A stretch of DNA of 64,000 nucleotides. Source: Christensenellaceae bacterium OttesenSCG-928-K19 (GTDB taxonomy: Bacteria > Bacillota > Clostridia > Christensenellales > Christensenellaceae). Shown here piece after piece: positions 34,937 through 42,759 of this stretch; position 1 is the first letter of the stretch, and each line of letters begins with the position of its first letter. The stretch is taken from the NCBI GenBank assembly GCA_030266015.1, contig JAJDHD010000009.1, positions 1-64,000 of the forward strand. The letters run 5' to 3'. Both the position numbers and the translations under genes were made by a program. The notes under the pieces are model-generated. The model saw only the letters and a program-made list of their open reading frames with translations, was not told the DNA's origin and ran no database searches.

Positions 34937-35929
34937 CTATCCTTTCTTGCTCAATCCTTGTTCTTTTAACAGCTTCACTATTTTCTGCGCGGCTCGTTCA
35001 TCCGTATACAAGCGGTTTATGATGCCTCCCCGCAGCGCGCCGATAATCGCGCTTGCTTTTTCTTCACCCACGGCAATCCCAATTCGTACTTTTTTCTCCT
35101 TCAGCGAATCAAGATCCAGCCCTATCATGCTTTCATCCAGCCTGCCACTTACACGCTTTCCTTCAATATTGAAGAAATGCCCTATAATATCACCAACCGC
35201 CTGATTTTCCATGATAATGTCATACTCGCGCTTTGAATATGCACCTCGCCTGCGCAGCACAGATTGCTCGCCTACCACGCCGATACTAAACACAGCAATT
35301 TGTGACTCCCGGGCATAATCCAGCACATATTTTATATGCGAATCGTTTTTAATCAGGTCTGCCGTCTCCTTGCTGTCCACAATCAACGGCGCAGGAAGCA
35401 CAAAACCTTCGGCATCGAAAAATTCAGCAAACTGCTCCACAATTCGGCTTGATTTTGTAGAACTGATATCCCCTGCCATAGAGCCGTTCATCATTACAAT
35501 TTTAGAACAGCTCTTATTGGTGTCTACCTCATGCGTCATAACACCTGCCAGAACATCCATTGTATTGCCCCAGGTTACGCTTATAATATCGTCCGACGAT
35601 ACAATCTTGCACAAATCCTGTGCAACCGCCCGGCAAGTATCCCGCCTGCTTATGTCCGGGTCTTCCGTGTAGGATGGTGTGATAAACACTTTGTCCAGAC
35701 CAAATTGTTCGTAAAGCTCGTGCTCCAGCGCCGCAACCGATTCTTTTGGATACTTGATCTGGAATTGCACATACCCATTTTGCACGGCCTTTTTAATCAG
35801 GCGGCATACAGAAGACTTGGAAATAAATTCTTCCTTCGCGATCTGGTCCTGGTTCATGCCAAGCTCATAATACTTTTTTACCACGCTGAGCATCAAATTC
35901 AGCTCGTTTTTTTCCATTTCCCGCGCCAT
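34937..35929 (-). CDS. SorC/DeoR-type sugar-responsive transcriptional regulator
   Basis: A 330-residue SorC-family regulator. The N-terminal helix-turn-helix (about 15-50) contains MNQDQIAKEEFISKSSVCRLI. The C-terminal sugar-phosphate-binding domain, related to ribose-phosphate isomerase folds, has ISVTWGNTMD, VVGEQSVLRRRGAY, VGDIIGHFFN and RIGIAVGEEKASAI. It heads the minus-strand unit with two dehydrogenases and deoC and is divergent from the FGGY kinase. AAGGAG is only one base from the ATG at 35929; a second ATG at 35917 is the alternative start. It probably binds the palindromes in the divergent gap, controlling both sides. Confidence 0.88.
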   Translation of the reverse strand: MAREMEKNELNLMLSVVKKYYELGMNQDQIAKEEFISKSSVCRLIKKAVQNGYVQFQIKYPKESVAALEHELYEQFGLDKVFITPSYTEDPDISRRDTCRAVAQDLCKIVSSDDIISVTWGNTMDVLAGVMTHEVDTNKSCSKIVMMNGSMAGDISSTKSSRIVEQFAEFFDAEGFVLPAPLIVDSKETADLIKNDSHIKYVLDYARESQIAVFSIGVVGEQSVLRRRGAYSKREYDIIMENQAVGDIIGHFFNIEGKRVSGRLDESMIGLDLDSLKEKKVRIGIAVGEEKASAIIGALRGGIINRLYTDERAAQKIVKLLKEQGLSKKG

Positions 35930-36020
35930 ACTCCTTTTGCCGCCATTCTTTTCCAGACATCTTTGTGTCAATACCGGCTATCTGGCATCCACTCGCAGTT
36001 TGCATAATAATTTCATCTAT

Positions 36021-36034
36021 TGCAATAAATTTCA
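36021..36034. promoter_or_regulatory. Likely SorC operator copy 3
   Basis: TGCAATAAATTTCA matches the perfect palindrome at 36133-36146 at 12 of 14 bases. It lies about 13 bases downstream of the -10 box of the minus-strand promoter, a usual repressor position. Confidence 0.5.
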
Positions 36035-36046
36035 AGGCCTGCCTTT

Positions 36047-36075
36047 ATCATAAATTCAAGGTAGCGCAAAGTCAA
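36047..36075 (-). promoter_or_regulatory. Sigma-A type promoter of the SorC-dehydrogenase-deoC unit
   Basis: On the minus strand TTGACT (36070-36075), a 17-base spacer and TATGAT (36047-36052) lie about 118 bases before the regulator start. Confidence 0.7.
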
Positions 36076-36132
36076 TCAAAAATGCCCTTATTCCCACAAA
36101 ACGGAATACTTAACCAGCCGCAATCTTAATCA

Positions 36133-36146
36133 TGAAATATATTTCA
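36133..36146. promoter_or_regulatory. Likely SorC operator copy 1 (perfect palindrome)
   Basis: TGAAATATATTTCA is a perfect 14-base palindrome in the gap between the regulator and the FGGY kinase. Two near copies at 36021 and 36172 support a shared protein binding site. Confidence 0.55.
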
Positions 36147-36171
36147 GCCCATGCTATTAAATTGTCACTTC

Positions 36172-36185
36172 GGAAATTTATTTCA
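36172..36185. promoter_or_regulatory. Likely SorC operator copy 2
   Basis: GGAAATTTATTTCA matches the perfect palindrome at 12 of 14 bases, 39 bases further on (about four helical turns). It lies about 67 bases before the -35 box of the kinase promoter. Confidence 0.5.
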
Positions 36186-36251
36186 GTTTCTCTGTCCGCC
36201 CTGCATTTTTTCCTAACAAGTACCCTCCAATTACTTTTTATCCTTTTTCAC

Positions 36252-36281
36252 TTGCGTTCGCTTTTCACCCTTGTGTATAGT
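36252..36281 (+). promoter_or_regulatory. Likely promoter of the FGGY kinase gene
   Basis: TTGCGT (36252-36257), an 18-base spacer and TATAGT (36276-36281) precede the ATG at 36367, leaving an 80-base leader. The spacer is slightly long and the palindromes lie upstream, so activator help is possible. Confidence 0.5.
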
Positions 36282-36366
36282 TATCTTATACATTCACTAT
36301 TTAAAAACATCCTGTTTTCCGATCTGCCTTGTGCGGCGGTTCTACATAATAAGGAGATGTGTACTC

Positions 36367-37920
36367 ATGGAAAAAACATTACTGATGTCACTTGACCTTG
36401 GCACCAGCTTCATCAAAAGCGCTGTATACGACACGACAGGCAGTCTCATCGCCGTTGCCTCCCAACCTGTGCAAGATGAGCGTCCACGCCCCGGCGTATT
36501 TTTGCAGAAAGGCGAGTATTTTGTAGAATCCGCCATTTCCTGCATGAAAGCCGTATGTGGCGAACTGGGAGAGCGCGCGGCTGATATTGAGGCCATTGCA
36601 TTCACTGGGCAAATGTCCGGTTTTATGGGGGTGGATAAAAACTGGAACGATGTAACCACCTGGTCATGTTCGCTGGACAGCCGCTACATGCCCTATGCCC
36701 AGCGGCAGATGCAATCGCTTCAAAAGCCATTTTTGGAAATCAGTGGCACCAACTTTCCCGCCATGGCGCCAAAATATGAATGGTTCAAAACAGAATTCCC
36801 AGAAGAAAACAAACGAGTTGCCAAATACCTGATGATTAGCGGCTATTTAATCGGCCAGCTTGGCGATGTGGATATAGAGGACGCCGTGATTGATACAACC
36901 TATACCACCTGGACAGGCCTTGCGGACATCACAAAGGGTAAATGGTCGGATGTAATCTGTGGGGCGATTGGATTGGACACCAAATTCCTGCCCAAAATTG
37001 TGCATTCCAATGTGATTTGCGGCAGGCTCTCCAAAAAAGCCGCACAAGCCACCGGTCTCACCAGCGGTATTGCCCTTGTATCCGGTGCGGGTGACAAAAT
37101 TGCCGGTTGCTTAGGATCTGCCATACTGGACGAAGGCGAAATGAATTTTGAGGCAAGCTCTTACGGTGGTGTGCATAAATCCGTCCGGGAGTATCGTCCA
37201 GACATGGAGTCTGGCCGCTATGACTGTATCCCATCCCCGCTGCCGGGCGGCGGCTTTTACGCAGCAAAATTTGTCACCGGCTCAGGCATCACACTGGACT
37301 GGTTTATCAATACCTTTGTACGGCAAGAGGGACAAAAACTATCCCAAGCCTTTGCTCAGATTGAAAAGGACATGGAGTCCGTACCTCCCGGATGCAACGG
37401 ACTGATGGCAATCGGGCTGCTATCCGGTAGTGCCATGCCTATTGACGGGACACTCCGGGGCATGTGGATGGGGCACGACTGGAGCCATAAAAAAGAACAC
37501 TTCTACCGCGCCCTGCTGGAAAGCATCACTTTTGACTTTGAGCTTACCATAGACAGCATGGATAAGCATTACCCGGAACATCCTGAGCGCTCCGCAGTTG
37601 TGAAAACAGTGGGAGGCGGCGCAAAATCTCCTTTCTGGTTACAGCTCAGTGCAGACGTCACAGGCAAAACCTATCAGGTGTTGAGTCGAGATGACATCGC
37701 CACCTGGGCAGCGGCCATGCTGGCAGGTAACGCCATCGGTGTATTCAGCGACCTCAAAGAAACCGCAAAAAGCAACATCCATGTCAAAAAAGAATATTCT
37801 CCCACACCCGGTCTGCGTGAAACATACCGCCCACTCAAGGAACTATATGCTGAATCGCTTGTGTCATTGCAAGAGCAGTATAAAAAAATCCAACAGGTGA
37901 ATTCCAATTTGAGGGTATGA
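36367..37920 (+). CDS. FGGY-family carbohydrate kinase (xylulokinase-like)
   Basis: A 517-residue sugar kinase that phosphorylates a pentulose, hexulose or polyol with ATP. The N-terminal phosphate loop SLDLGTSFIKSAVYD (about 8-22) is followed by AFTGQMSGFMGVD and DSRYMPYA. The FGGY C-terminal domain has GAGDKIAGCLGSAI and GGGAKSPFWLQLSADVTG. The ATG at 36367 follows AAGGAG (36350-36355); the upstream extension is not coding-like. It is divergent from the SorC gene and probably shares its control. Which sugar it takes is not visible; no transporter gene lies in this locus. Confidence 0.88.
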   Translation: MEKTLLMSLDLGTSFIKSAVYDTTGSLIAVASQPVQDERPRPGVFLQKGEYFVESAISCMKAVCGELGERAADIEAIAFTGQMSGFMGVDKNWNDVTTWSCSLDSRYMPYAQRQMQSLQKPFLEISGTNFPAMAPKYEWFKTEFPEENKRVAKYLMISGYLIGQLGDVDIEDAVIDTTYTTWTGLADITKGKWSDVICGAIGLDTKFLPKIVHSNVICGRLSKKAAQATGLTSGIALVSGAGDKIAGCLGSAILDEGEMNFEASSYGGVHKSVREYRPDMESGRYDCIPSPLPGGGFYAAKFVTGSGITLDWFINTFVRQEGQKLSQAFAQIEKDMESVPPGCNGLMAIGLLSGSAMPIDGTLRGMWMGHDWSHKKEHFYRALLESITFDFELTIDSMDKHYPEHPERSAVVKTVGGGAKSPFWLQLSADVTGKTYQVLSRDDIATWAAAMLAGNAIGVFSDLKETAKSNIHVKKEYSPTPGLRETYRPLKELYAESLVSLQEQYKKIQQVNSNLRV

Positions 37921-37943
37921 TTTTTCCCAACAAAACACCTACC

Positions 37944-37983
37944 AAAACCGGCCCCTGTAACTATGCAGTCGCCGGTTTTTTCA
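37944..37983 (+). terminator. Terminator after the FGGY kinase gene
   Basis: AAAACCGGC (37944-37952) and GCCGGTTTTT (37971-37980) form a 9-base stem around an 18-base loop. A T-tract follows. Confidence 0.75.
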
Positions 37984-38337
37984 CGCCTATACGCTTTTGA
38001 AAACCGCAAACCATATTTTTTACCACCACTATCATTTCTTTATACGAGAAAGATCCATACCTTAAGCTCAATTAAGCAACAATTCTTCACTTAAGCATCC
38101 GACACACTATGTTGGGTATGTTTCCATTTCTGCTCCATTCATGATGTTATTAACCTGTCTTCCACCAGCCAATCGGTCTTTGCTTCTAGCTTGTCCCCCT
38201 TCGCCATCACCATTCAACGAATAAAGAACACAACGATAATAAAAACTCTAATTATGGCTAATATGCTTAACCCTAGCTTAACCACGCCTCTTTTATACTC
38301 GTGCTTAGAAAAACTGAACAACCGGGAGGCACAAAAT
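37984..38337. other. Gap before the exporter operon; nothing recognised
   Basis: About 350 bases of AT-rich sequence with no gene, RNA or clear repeat. A weak promoter candidate (TTCAAC with an ATAATA-type box, about 38214-38242) may serve the adaptor gene. The in-frame extension of that gene back to 38191 is not protein-like. Confidence 0.4.
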
Positions 38338-39792
38338 ATGGAGCAACCAAAACCAAAAAAGAAAAAAATCGTGGCCATTGCTGCTGTCGCGGCAGTGTGC
38401 GCGTTGCTTATCTTCTACATCACAACCGTATATGCCGCGCCATCAGCTAGTGATGAAGACACTTTGCTGCGTGAATACCCCGTCTCACGTGGGGACATCA
38501 CCGCAGGCATTGGCGGCGCCGGTTCCCTTAGCATCGACGGCGAAGGACACAACTTTTCCGCACCTGTCCAACTTGAGGAGCTTTATATTAAGCAGGGAGA
38601 CAGTGTAAAAAAAGGTGACAAGCTTGCAAAGGCATCCGAGAAAGCATTGCAGGACAAGCTAAATGAGCTAAACACTCTGCTGGAAAAAGCACAAATCAAT
38701 CTGGCCGACGCACAAAACAACAAGAAAAAAGGCGCCGTCGATATGATACAAACACAAGCCCCCGGCGATGCGGGAAACGCGGAATACCAAAGCCAACGTG
38801 CCGCGGAGCAAGCTTCTGCAAACGAATTACAGCAACAGATTGACAGCATCACAGCCCTGATTGCAGGACTGGATTCCCAGACAGCCGAGCTGGAAACACA
38901 GATCGCGGGTATAAACGCGCAGATCGCGTCCCTTGCGGAAGGGGATCCCACCCTCGCGGGATTGCAAGCACAACTTACTACTCTCTCAACAGAACTGGAT
39001 ACCCTAAAAGCAGAACGGGAGAAAGCAGCCTCACAGCTTGCCGAAGCACAAATCTCGCTTGCTTCCGCCAATGCCGCCATGCAAGCGTTGGACGCCGCAC
39101 GCAATGAGGCCGTGGCACAAAGCCAACGCGAAGCAAATAAGCAAAACCAGACCAATTCGCTGGCTATGAGCGGCTACGATAATGCCATCCGCCTTGCCGA
39201 AATCGAGGTGGAAGATATTGAACGGCAGATCGAATCGGTCAAAGCTATTCAAAACGAGCTTTATCTTTACGCCAAGCAGGATGGCATTGTGCTGGAGGTC
39301 GGCTACACAGAAGGCTCGGAAACCACATTGGATAAAGATGTTGTGAGCATCGGCAAAGAAGAAAGCCTCTACGCACAACTGCAGGTGTCACAGGCGGATA
39401 TCGGTAATATTGAAGAAGGGCAGGCTGTAGAGCTGAATTTTGACGCGTATCCCGAGCGCACCTTCACCGGTACAGTTGTCAAAAAGAACCCTCTCCCCGT
39501 GAAAGACAGCAACCCCGTTTCATACCTTGTAGAGGTATCTCTTGACCCAGAGGATGCCGATTTGCTTTCCGGCATGACGTGCAGTGGACAATTTATCATC
39601 AAACAGGTTAAGGATGTGTTGCAGCTTTCCAACAAAGCCATCCGCATGGGAGAGAACGGGCAGGTTGTGCTGCTGAAGGACGATGAAGGCAATCTGTATG
39701 AACAACCGGTGGAAACGGGCTTTTCCGACGGCAAATTCAGCGAGATAGTATCTGGACTTAACGAAGGCGATATCGTATACGTGGAGGGCTGA
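38338..39792 (+). CDS. HlyD/MacA-type efflux adaptor
   Basis: A 484-residue membrane-anchored adaptor of an ABC exporter. After a Lys-rich start comes one transmembrane helix (about 12-33), then a lipoyl-like half (APVQLEELYIKQGDSVKKGDKL) and a long coiled coil (about 100-300, Gln/Ala-rich). The second lipoyl half (LYAKQDGIVLEVGYTEG) and beta-barrel domains follow. In MacA the coiled coil reaches an outer membrane channel; in Gram-positives it may contact the cell wall or substrate. The ATG at 38338 has GGGAGG 8 bases upstream. The permease starts two bases after its stop. Confidence 0.85.
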   Translation: MEQPKPKKKKIVAIAAVAAVCALLIFYITTVYAAPSASDEDTLLREYPVSRGDITAGIGGAGSLSIDGEGHNFSAPVQLEELYIKQGDSVKKGDKLAKASEKALQDKLNELNTLLEKAQINLADAQNNKKKGAVDMIQTQAPGDAGNAEYQSQRAAEQASANELQQQIDSITALIAGLDSQTAELETQIAGINAQIASLAEGDPTLAGLQAQLTTLSTELDTLKAEREKAASQLAEAQISLASANAAMQALDAARNEAVAQSQREANKQNQTNSLAMSGYDNAIRLAEIEVEDIERQIESVKAIQNELYLYAKQDGIVLEVGYTEGSETTLDKDVVSIGKEESLYAQLQVSQADIGNIEEGQAVELNFDAYPERTFTGTVVKKNPLPVKDSNPVSYLVEVSLDPEDADLLSGMTCSGQFIIKQVKDVLQLSNKAIRMGENGQVVLLKDDEGNLYEQPVETGFSDGKFSEIVSGLNEGDIVYVEG

Positions 39793-39794
39793 TC

Positions 39795-41000
39795 ATGAAT
39801 CTGATTGAAACGTTGCGCGTCATTTGGATTAACCTGATGCAGAACAAATTCAAGGTTATGCTGACTTCGCTTGGTATCATTGTGGGCGCGGTTACCATCG
39901 TCATGGTCATTGCCATTGGCAAGGGCGGCGAGGACGAAATCGCCGGGCAATTTGGCGACCTTTCCGCCGCCACGGTATACGTGAACCCCGATTATTCCAA
40001 AGCCTTCCTCGGCAACACCGACATCACGCAATTCCCCAAGCTGACAGAGGAAATCGAAGGGCAGATACGCGAAGAAAACCCTTTTTTGAAAAGCATCATG
40101 CGTGTGATGTATACCGGAGACGAAGTAACAATGAACGGTGAGTCGAACTTTGTGAACATCACCGGTGTCTTTCCGGAATACGAGGAAATCTCTAACCTCC
40201 CCCTCGCGCTGGGTGACAATATCACGCAGGACGATATCGACAATAAATCACGCGTGGCGGTAATTGGCGACAAGCTGGCCACTCAATACTTTGGCACAGC
40301 GGAAAACGCAATAGGAAAAGCTGTGAAGATACGCAACCAGACCTATACCATCGTGGGTGTGCTGGAACGCAAGGGCGATGCAATACAGGGCATGAGCGCA
40401 GATGATACCGTGTTCCTCCCATACTCCACAGTGGAAGAACGACTGATGAGCGATTTTGATCTGCCACAGATGGTCGGGCTGGCAAAAGACATTGCCTATG
40501 TAGACAAAGCGGTGGAGCGCATCCAAAGTACGCTTAATTATGTGCTGGACGACGGCAGCACCTATACCGTGGAGGATGCGGGCAGCCGCATAGAAGCAGC
40601 AACAGAGTCCGCCCACACCATGAACATGCTGCTCGTTTCCGTCGCTGTCATCGTATTCATCGTGGGCGGCATCGGCATCATGAACGTGCTGTTCGTCTCT
40701 GTAAAGGAACGCACTAAGGAGATCGGGATATTGAAGGCATTGGGCAGCTCCAAGCGAGATATCATGGCCCAGTTTTTGCTGGAATCCATCATGATCAGCC
40801 TGTTTGGCGGCGGCGTAGGCGTACTGCTGAGCATACTGCTCATGCCACTAATGCAGTATACAGACATCCCCGTGTCACCTACGATGGGCGGAAAGCTGCT
40901 TGCTCTTTTCTTCTCGGTATTTACAGGGACATTATTCGGCTTCTATCCCGCGTATAAAGCATCCCGTCTGAAACCGATCGACGCCCTGAGCTATGAATAG
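39795..41000 (+). CDS. MacB-type ABC transporter permease (FtsX family)
   Basis: A 401-residue permease with the MacB architecture: one N-terminal helix (about 15-40, LTSLGIIVGAVTIVMVIAIG), a large extracytoplasmic domain (about 45-275), and three C-terminal helices (about 280-395). The FtsX mark GGIGIMNVLFVSVKERTKEIGI with KALG follows the second helix, and PAYKASRLKPIDALSYE ends the protein. No ATPase domain is fused; it is coded at 41780. The MacB family exports peptides or lipids by mechanotransmission. It probably pairs with the adaptor just upstream. Confidence 0.88.
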   Translation: MNLIETLRVIWINLMQNKFKVMLTSLGIIVGAVTIVMVIAIGKGGEDEIAGQFGDLSAATVYVNPDYSKAFLGNTDITQFPKLTEEIEGQIREENPFLKSIMRVMYTGDEVTMNGESNFVNITGVFPEYEEISNLPLALGDNITQDDIDNKSRVAVIGDKLATQYFGTAENAIGKAVKIRNQTYTIVGVLERKGDAIQGMSADDTVFLPYSTVEERLMSDFDLPQMVGLAKDIAYVDKAVERIQSTLNYVLDDGSTYTVEDAGSRIEAATESAHTMNMLLVSVAVIVFIVGGIGIMNVLFVSVKERTKEIGILKALGSSKRDIMAQFLLESIMISLFGGGVGVLLSILLMPLMQYTDIPVSPTMGGKLLALFFSVFTGTLFGFYPAYKASRLKPIDALSYE

Positions 41001-41085
41001 ACCAACATTTTTCACCTAACTACCGCAATCAATGCCACAGGCATTGGACAATAAATGACTTCTTCAAAAAGAAAGGAACAACACA

Positions 41086-41775
41086 ATGAAAAAGATTTTA
41101 GTTATGGTATTAGCTACCCTCATGGTAGCGGCAACAGCAATAGGATGTAGCAGCACTCCTTCGCCGGAAACAGAGATTCCGGCAGAAGAAACACCTGAAG
41201 CAACCGACTCCCCATCTTCCCAACCGGAAGAGCCAGCCGATGCTTCCTCCGAAGATCCGAGTGCACAAACACAGGAAATAGAAGGCGAAAGTATATTTGG
41301 TAAGGTGAAAAGCATTGTAGGTAATGAGATTGAACTAGAGCTGGCCAAGCCACCTTTTGACATGGGTAAGCCTGTGGAAGGCATCGAGGGTGACGCGGGG
41401 AGCAGCACATTCAGCGCCAGCACATCGCAAAGCATCATGATTCAAGGCTCTGAAGAGGATATCGCAAACGGCGACGCAAGCGTCACCAATGAAAGCGGAG
41501 CCCTTGCGGATACGAGTGGAATGGCGATTGTTGCGGAAGATGAAAACGGCAATGTGCAGTATTTTGGCGGTGGTATGGGCGAAGGACAAGAGCTGGAGTT
41601 GGAATACACAGGTGAAACAAAAAGCATACTGGTTCCTGCGGGGGCAGAAATTTTAAGCCTGATCGGCACAGAAGGCACGCTGGATTCCATCAAAAAGGGC
41701 TCTGTGCTTATGCTGACGGTGGACGACATGACCAAAGAACGCGCTACAGCCGATAGCGTTATGATTTGGGAATAA
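41086..41775 (+). CDS. Hypothetical lipoprotein of the exporter operon
   Basis: A 229-residue protein with a lipoprotein signal (VAATAIGC, Cys about 21), an acidic Pro/Ser/Glu linker (about 25-65) and a mature domain of beta-rich type. It has SIFGKVKSIVGNEIELELA, an OB-fold-like opening, and ends with KKGSVLMLTVDD...SVMIWE. No catalytic motif is recognised. It lies between the permease (85 bases) and the ATPase (4 bases), so it is probably an extracellular part of, or passenger for, this exporter. AAAGGA is the ribosome site. Confidence 0.6.
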   Translation: MKKILVMVLATLMVAATAIGCSSTPSPETEIPAEETPEATDSPSSQPEEPADASSEDPSAQTQEIEGESIFGKVKSIVGNEIELELAKPPFDMGKPVEGIEGDAGSSTFSASTSQSIMIQGSEEDIANGDASVTNESGALADTSGMAIVAEDENGNVQYFGGGMGEGQELELEYTGETKSILVPAGAEILSLIGTEGTLDSIKKGSVLMLTVDDMTKERATADSVMIWE

Positions 41776-41779
41776 GCTT

Positions 41780-42532
41780 ATGCAAAACTTGTTTACATTG
41801 CAAGGCGTCAATAAATCCTACCATATGGGGCAGGAGCAACTCCATGTGCTAAAGGATGTGTGCCTTGAAGTGAGGCGGGGCGAGTATCTCACCATACTCG
41901 GCCCCTCCGGTTCAGGTAAATCCACTTTGATGAATATAATAGGCTGTATGGACAATCTGGATACGGGCAGCTACCAATTCGAAGATATTGCCGTACACAA
42001 ATGCAACGACAATGAGCTGACATGGCTGCGCAATAAAAAGATCGGGTTTATCTTTCAAAAGTACCACCTGATCCCCCAATACTCCGCACTCCAGAACGTG
42101 ATTATGCCATTGCTGCTGCGTGGCATGTCACGTGCACAGGCTACACGGGAGGCACAGCAAAGCATAGACCTTGTTGGCCTTTCCGACCGCATGAGTCACA
42201 AGCCAAATGAGCTTTCGGGCGGACAGCAGCAGCGTGTGGCAATCGCACGGGCACTGGTAACTCAGCCCGCACTGCTTTTGGCGGACGAGCCAACCGGCGC
42301 GCTTGATTCCGCCACGGGCAAAGAAATATTGGCACTGTTCCGGCGGTTAAACGACGCGGGCAACACTATTGTAATGATTAGCCATGACGCAAATGTTGCG
42401 GCACAAAGCCACCGTATTATTCATATAAACGATGGCTGGCTAAGCGACGAGAACAGCGATATACAGACATATAACCCCCGTCACGGCAGCCAGCCGGATA
42501 CAGCATCGCAAAAAACAATGGGGATATGCTGA
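41780..42532 (+). CDS. ABC transporter ATP-binding protein (MacB/LolD-like)
   Basis: A 250-residue ATPase powering the exporter. Walker A GPSGSGKST (about 40-48), the MacB-group Q loop FIFQKYHLIPQYSALQNV, the ABC signature LSGGQQQRVAIARAL, Walker B LLLADEPTGALDS and the H loop ISHDANVA are all present. It ends with a short polar tail of 25-30 residues beyond the normal family end. It starts four bases after the lipoprotein stop, showing that all four genes form one operon. Confidence 0.9.
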   Translation: MQNLFTLQGVNKSYHMGQEQLHVLKDVCLEVRRGEYLTILGPSGSGKSTLMNIIGCMDNLDTGSYQFEDIAVHKCNDNELTWLRNKKIGFIFQKYHLIPQYSALQNVIMPLLLRGMSRAQATREAQQSIDLVGLSDRMSHKPNELSGGQQQRVAIARALVTQPALLLADEPTGALDSATGKEILALFRRLNDAGNTIVMISHDANVAAQSHRIIHINDGWLSDENSDIQTYNPRHGSQPDTASQKTMGIC

Positions 42533-42551
42533 CTATATACAGCAAAAGCCC

Positions 42552-42585
42552 ACAGGTAATTCTTTTCAAGGATTACCTGTTTCTT
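42552..42585 (+). terminator. Terminator closing the exporter operon
   Basis: ACAGGTAATTC (42552-42562) and GGATTACCTGT (42570-42580) form an 11-base stem with one G-U pair, followed by TTCTT. Confidence 0.75.
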
Positions 42586-42759
42586 ATGTAGTACAATACA
42601 ATCAACCTTCCCTCCAAAGCCAACAAAAACAAGGACAGAAAACTCAAAAAAAAAATAAAATAATTGTATGAAAACGGGGTTATCTGTTTATATTACAATT
42701 GGATTATTTAGAAAGGAACCGTAAGTGTTTGTAACTGCGAACCTTACCGGAAAGATAAA

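Noticed and set aside
38191-38337. N-terminal extension of the efflux adaptor
   Set aside because: The extra 49 residues are not protein-like, and GGGAGG sits correctly before the ATG at 38338.
39369-40031. Minus-strand frame of 220 codons over the adaptor/permease junction
   Set aside because: It is antisense to two clear genes, with a low-complexity Ser/Thr-rich product.
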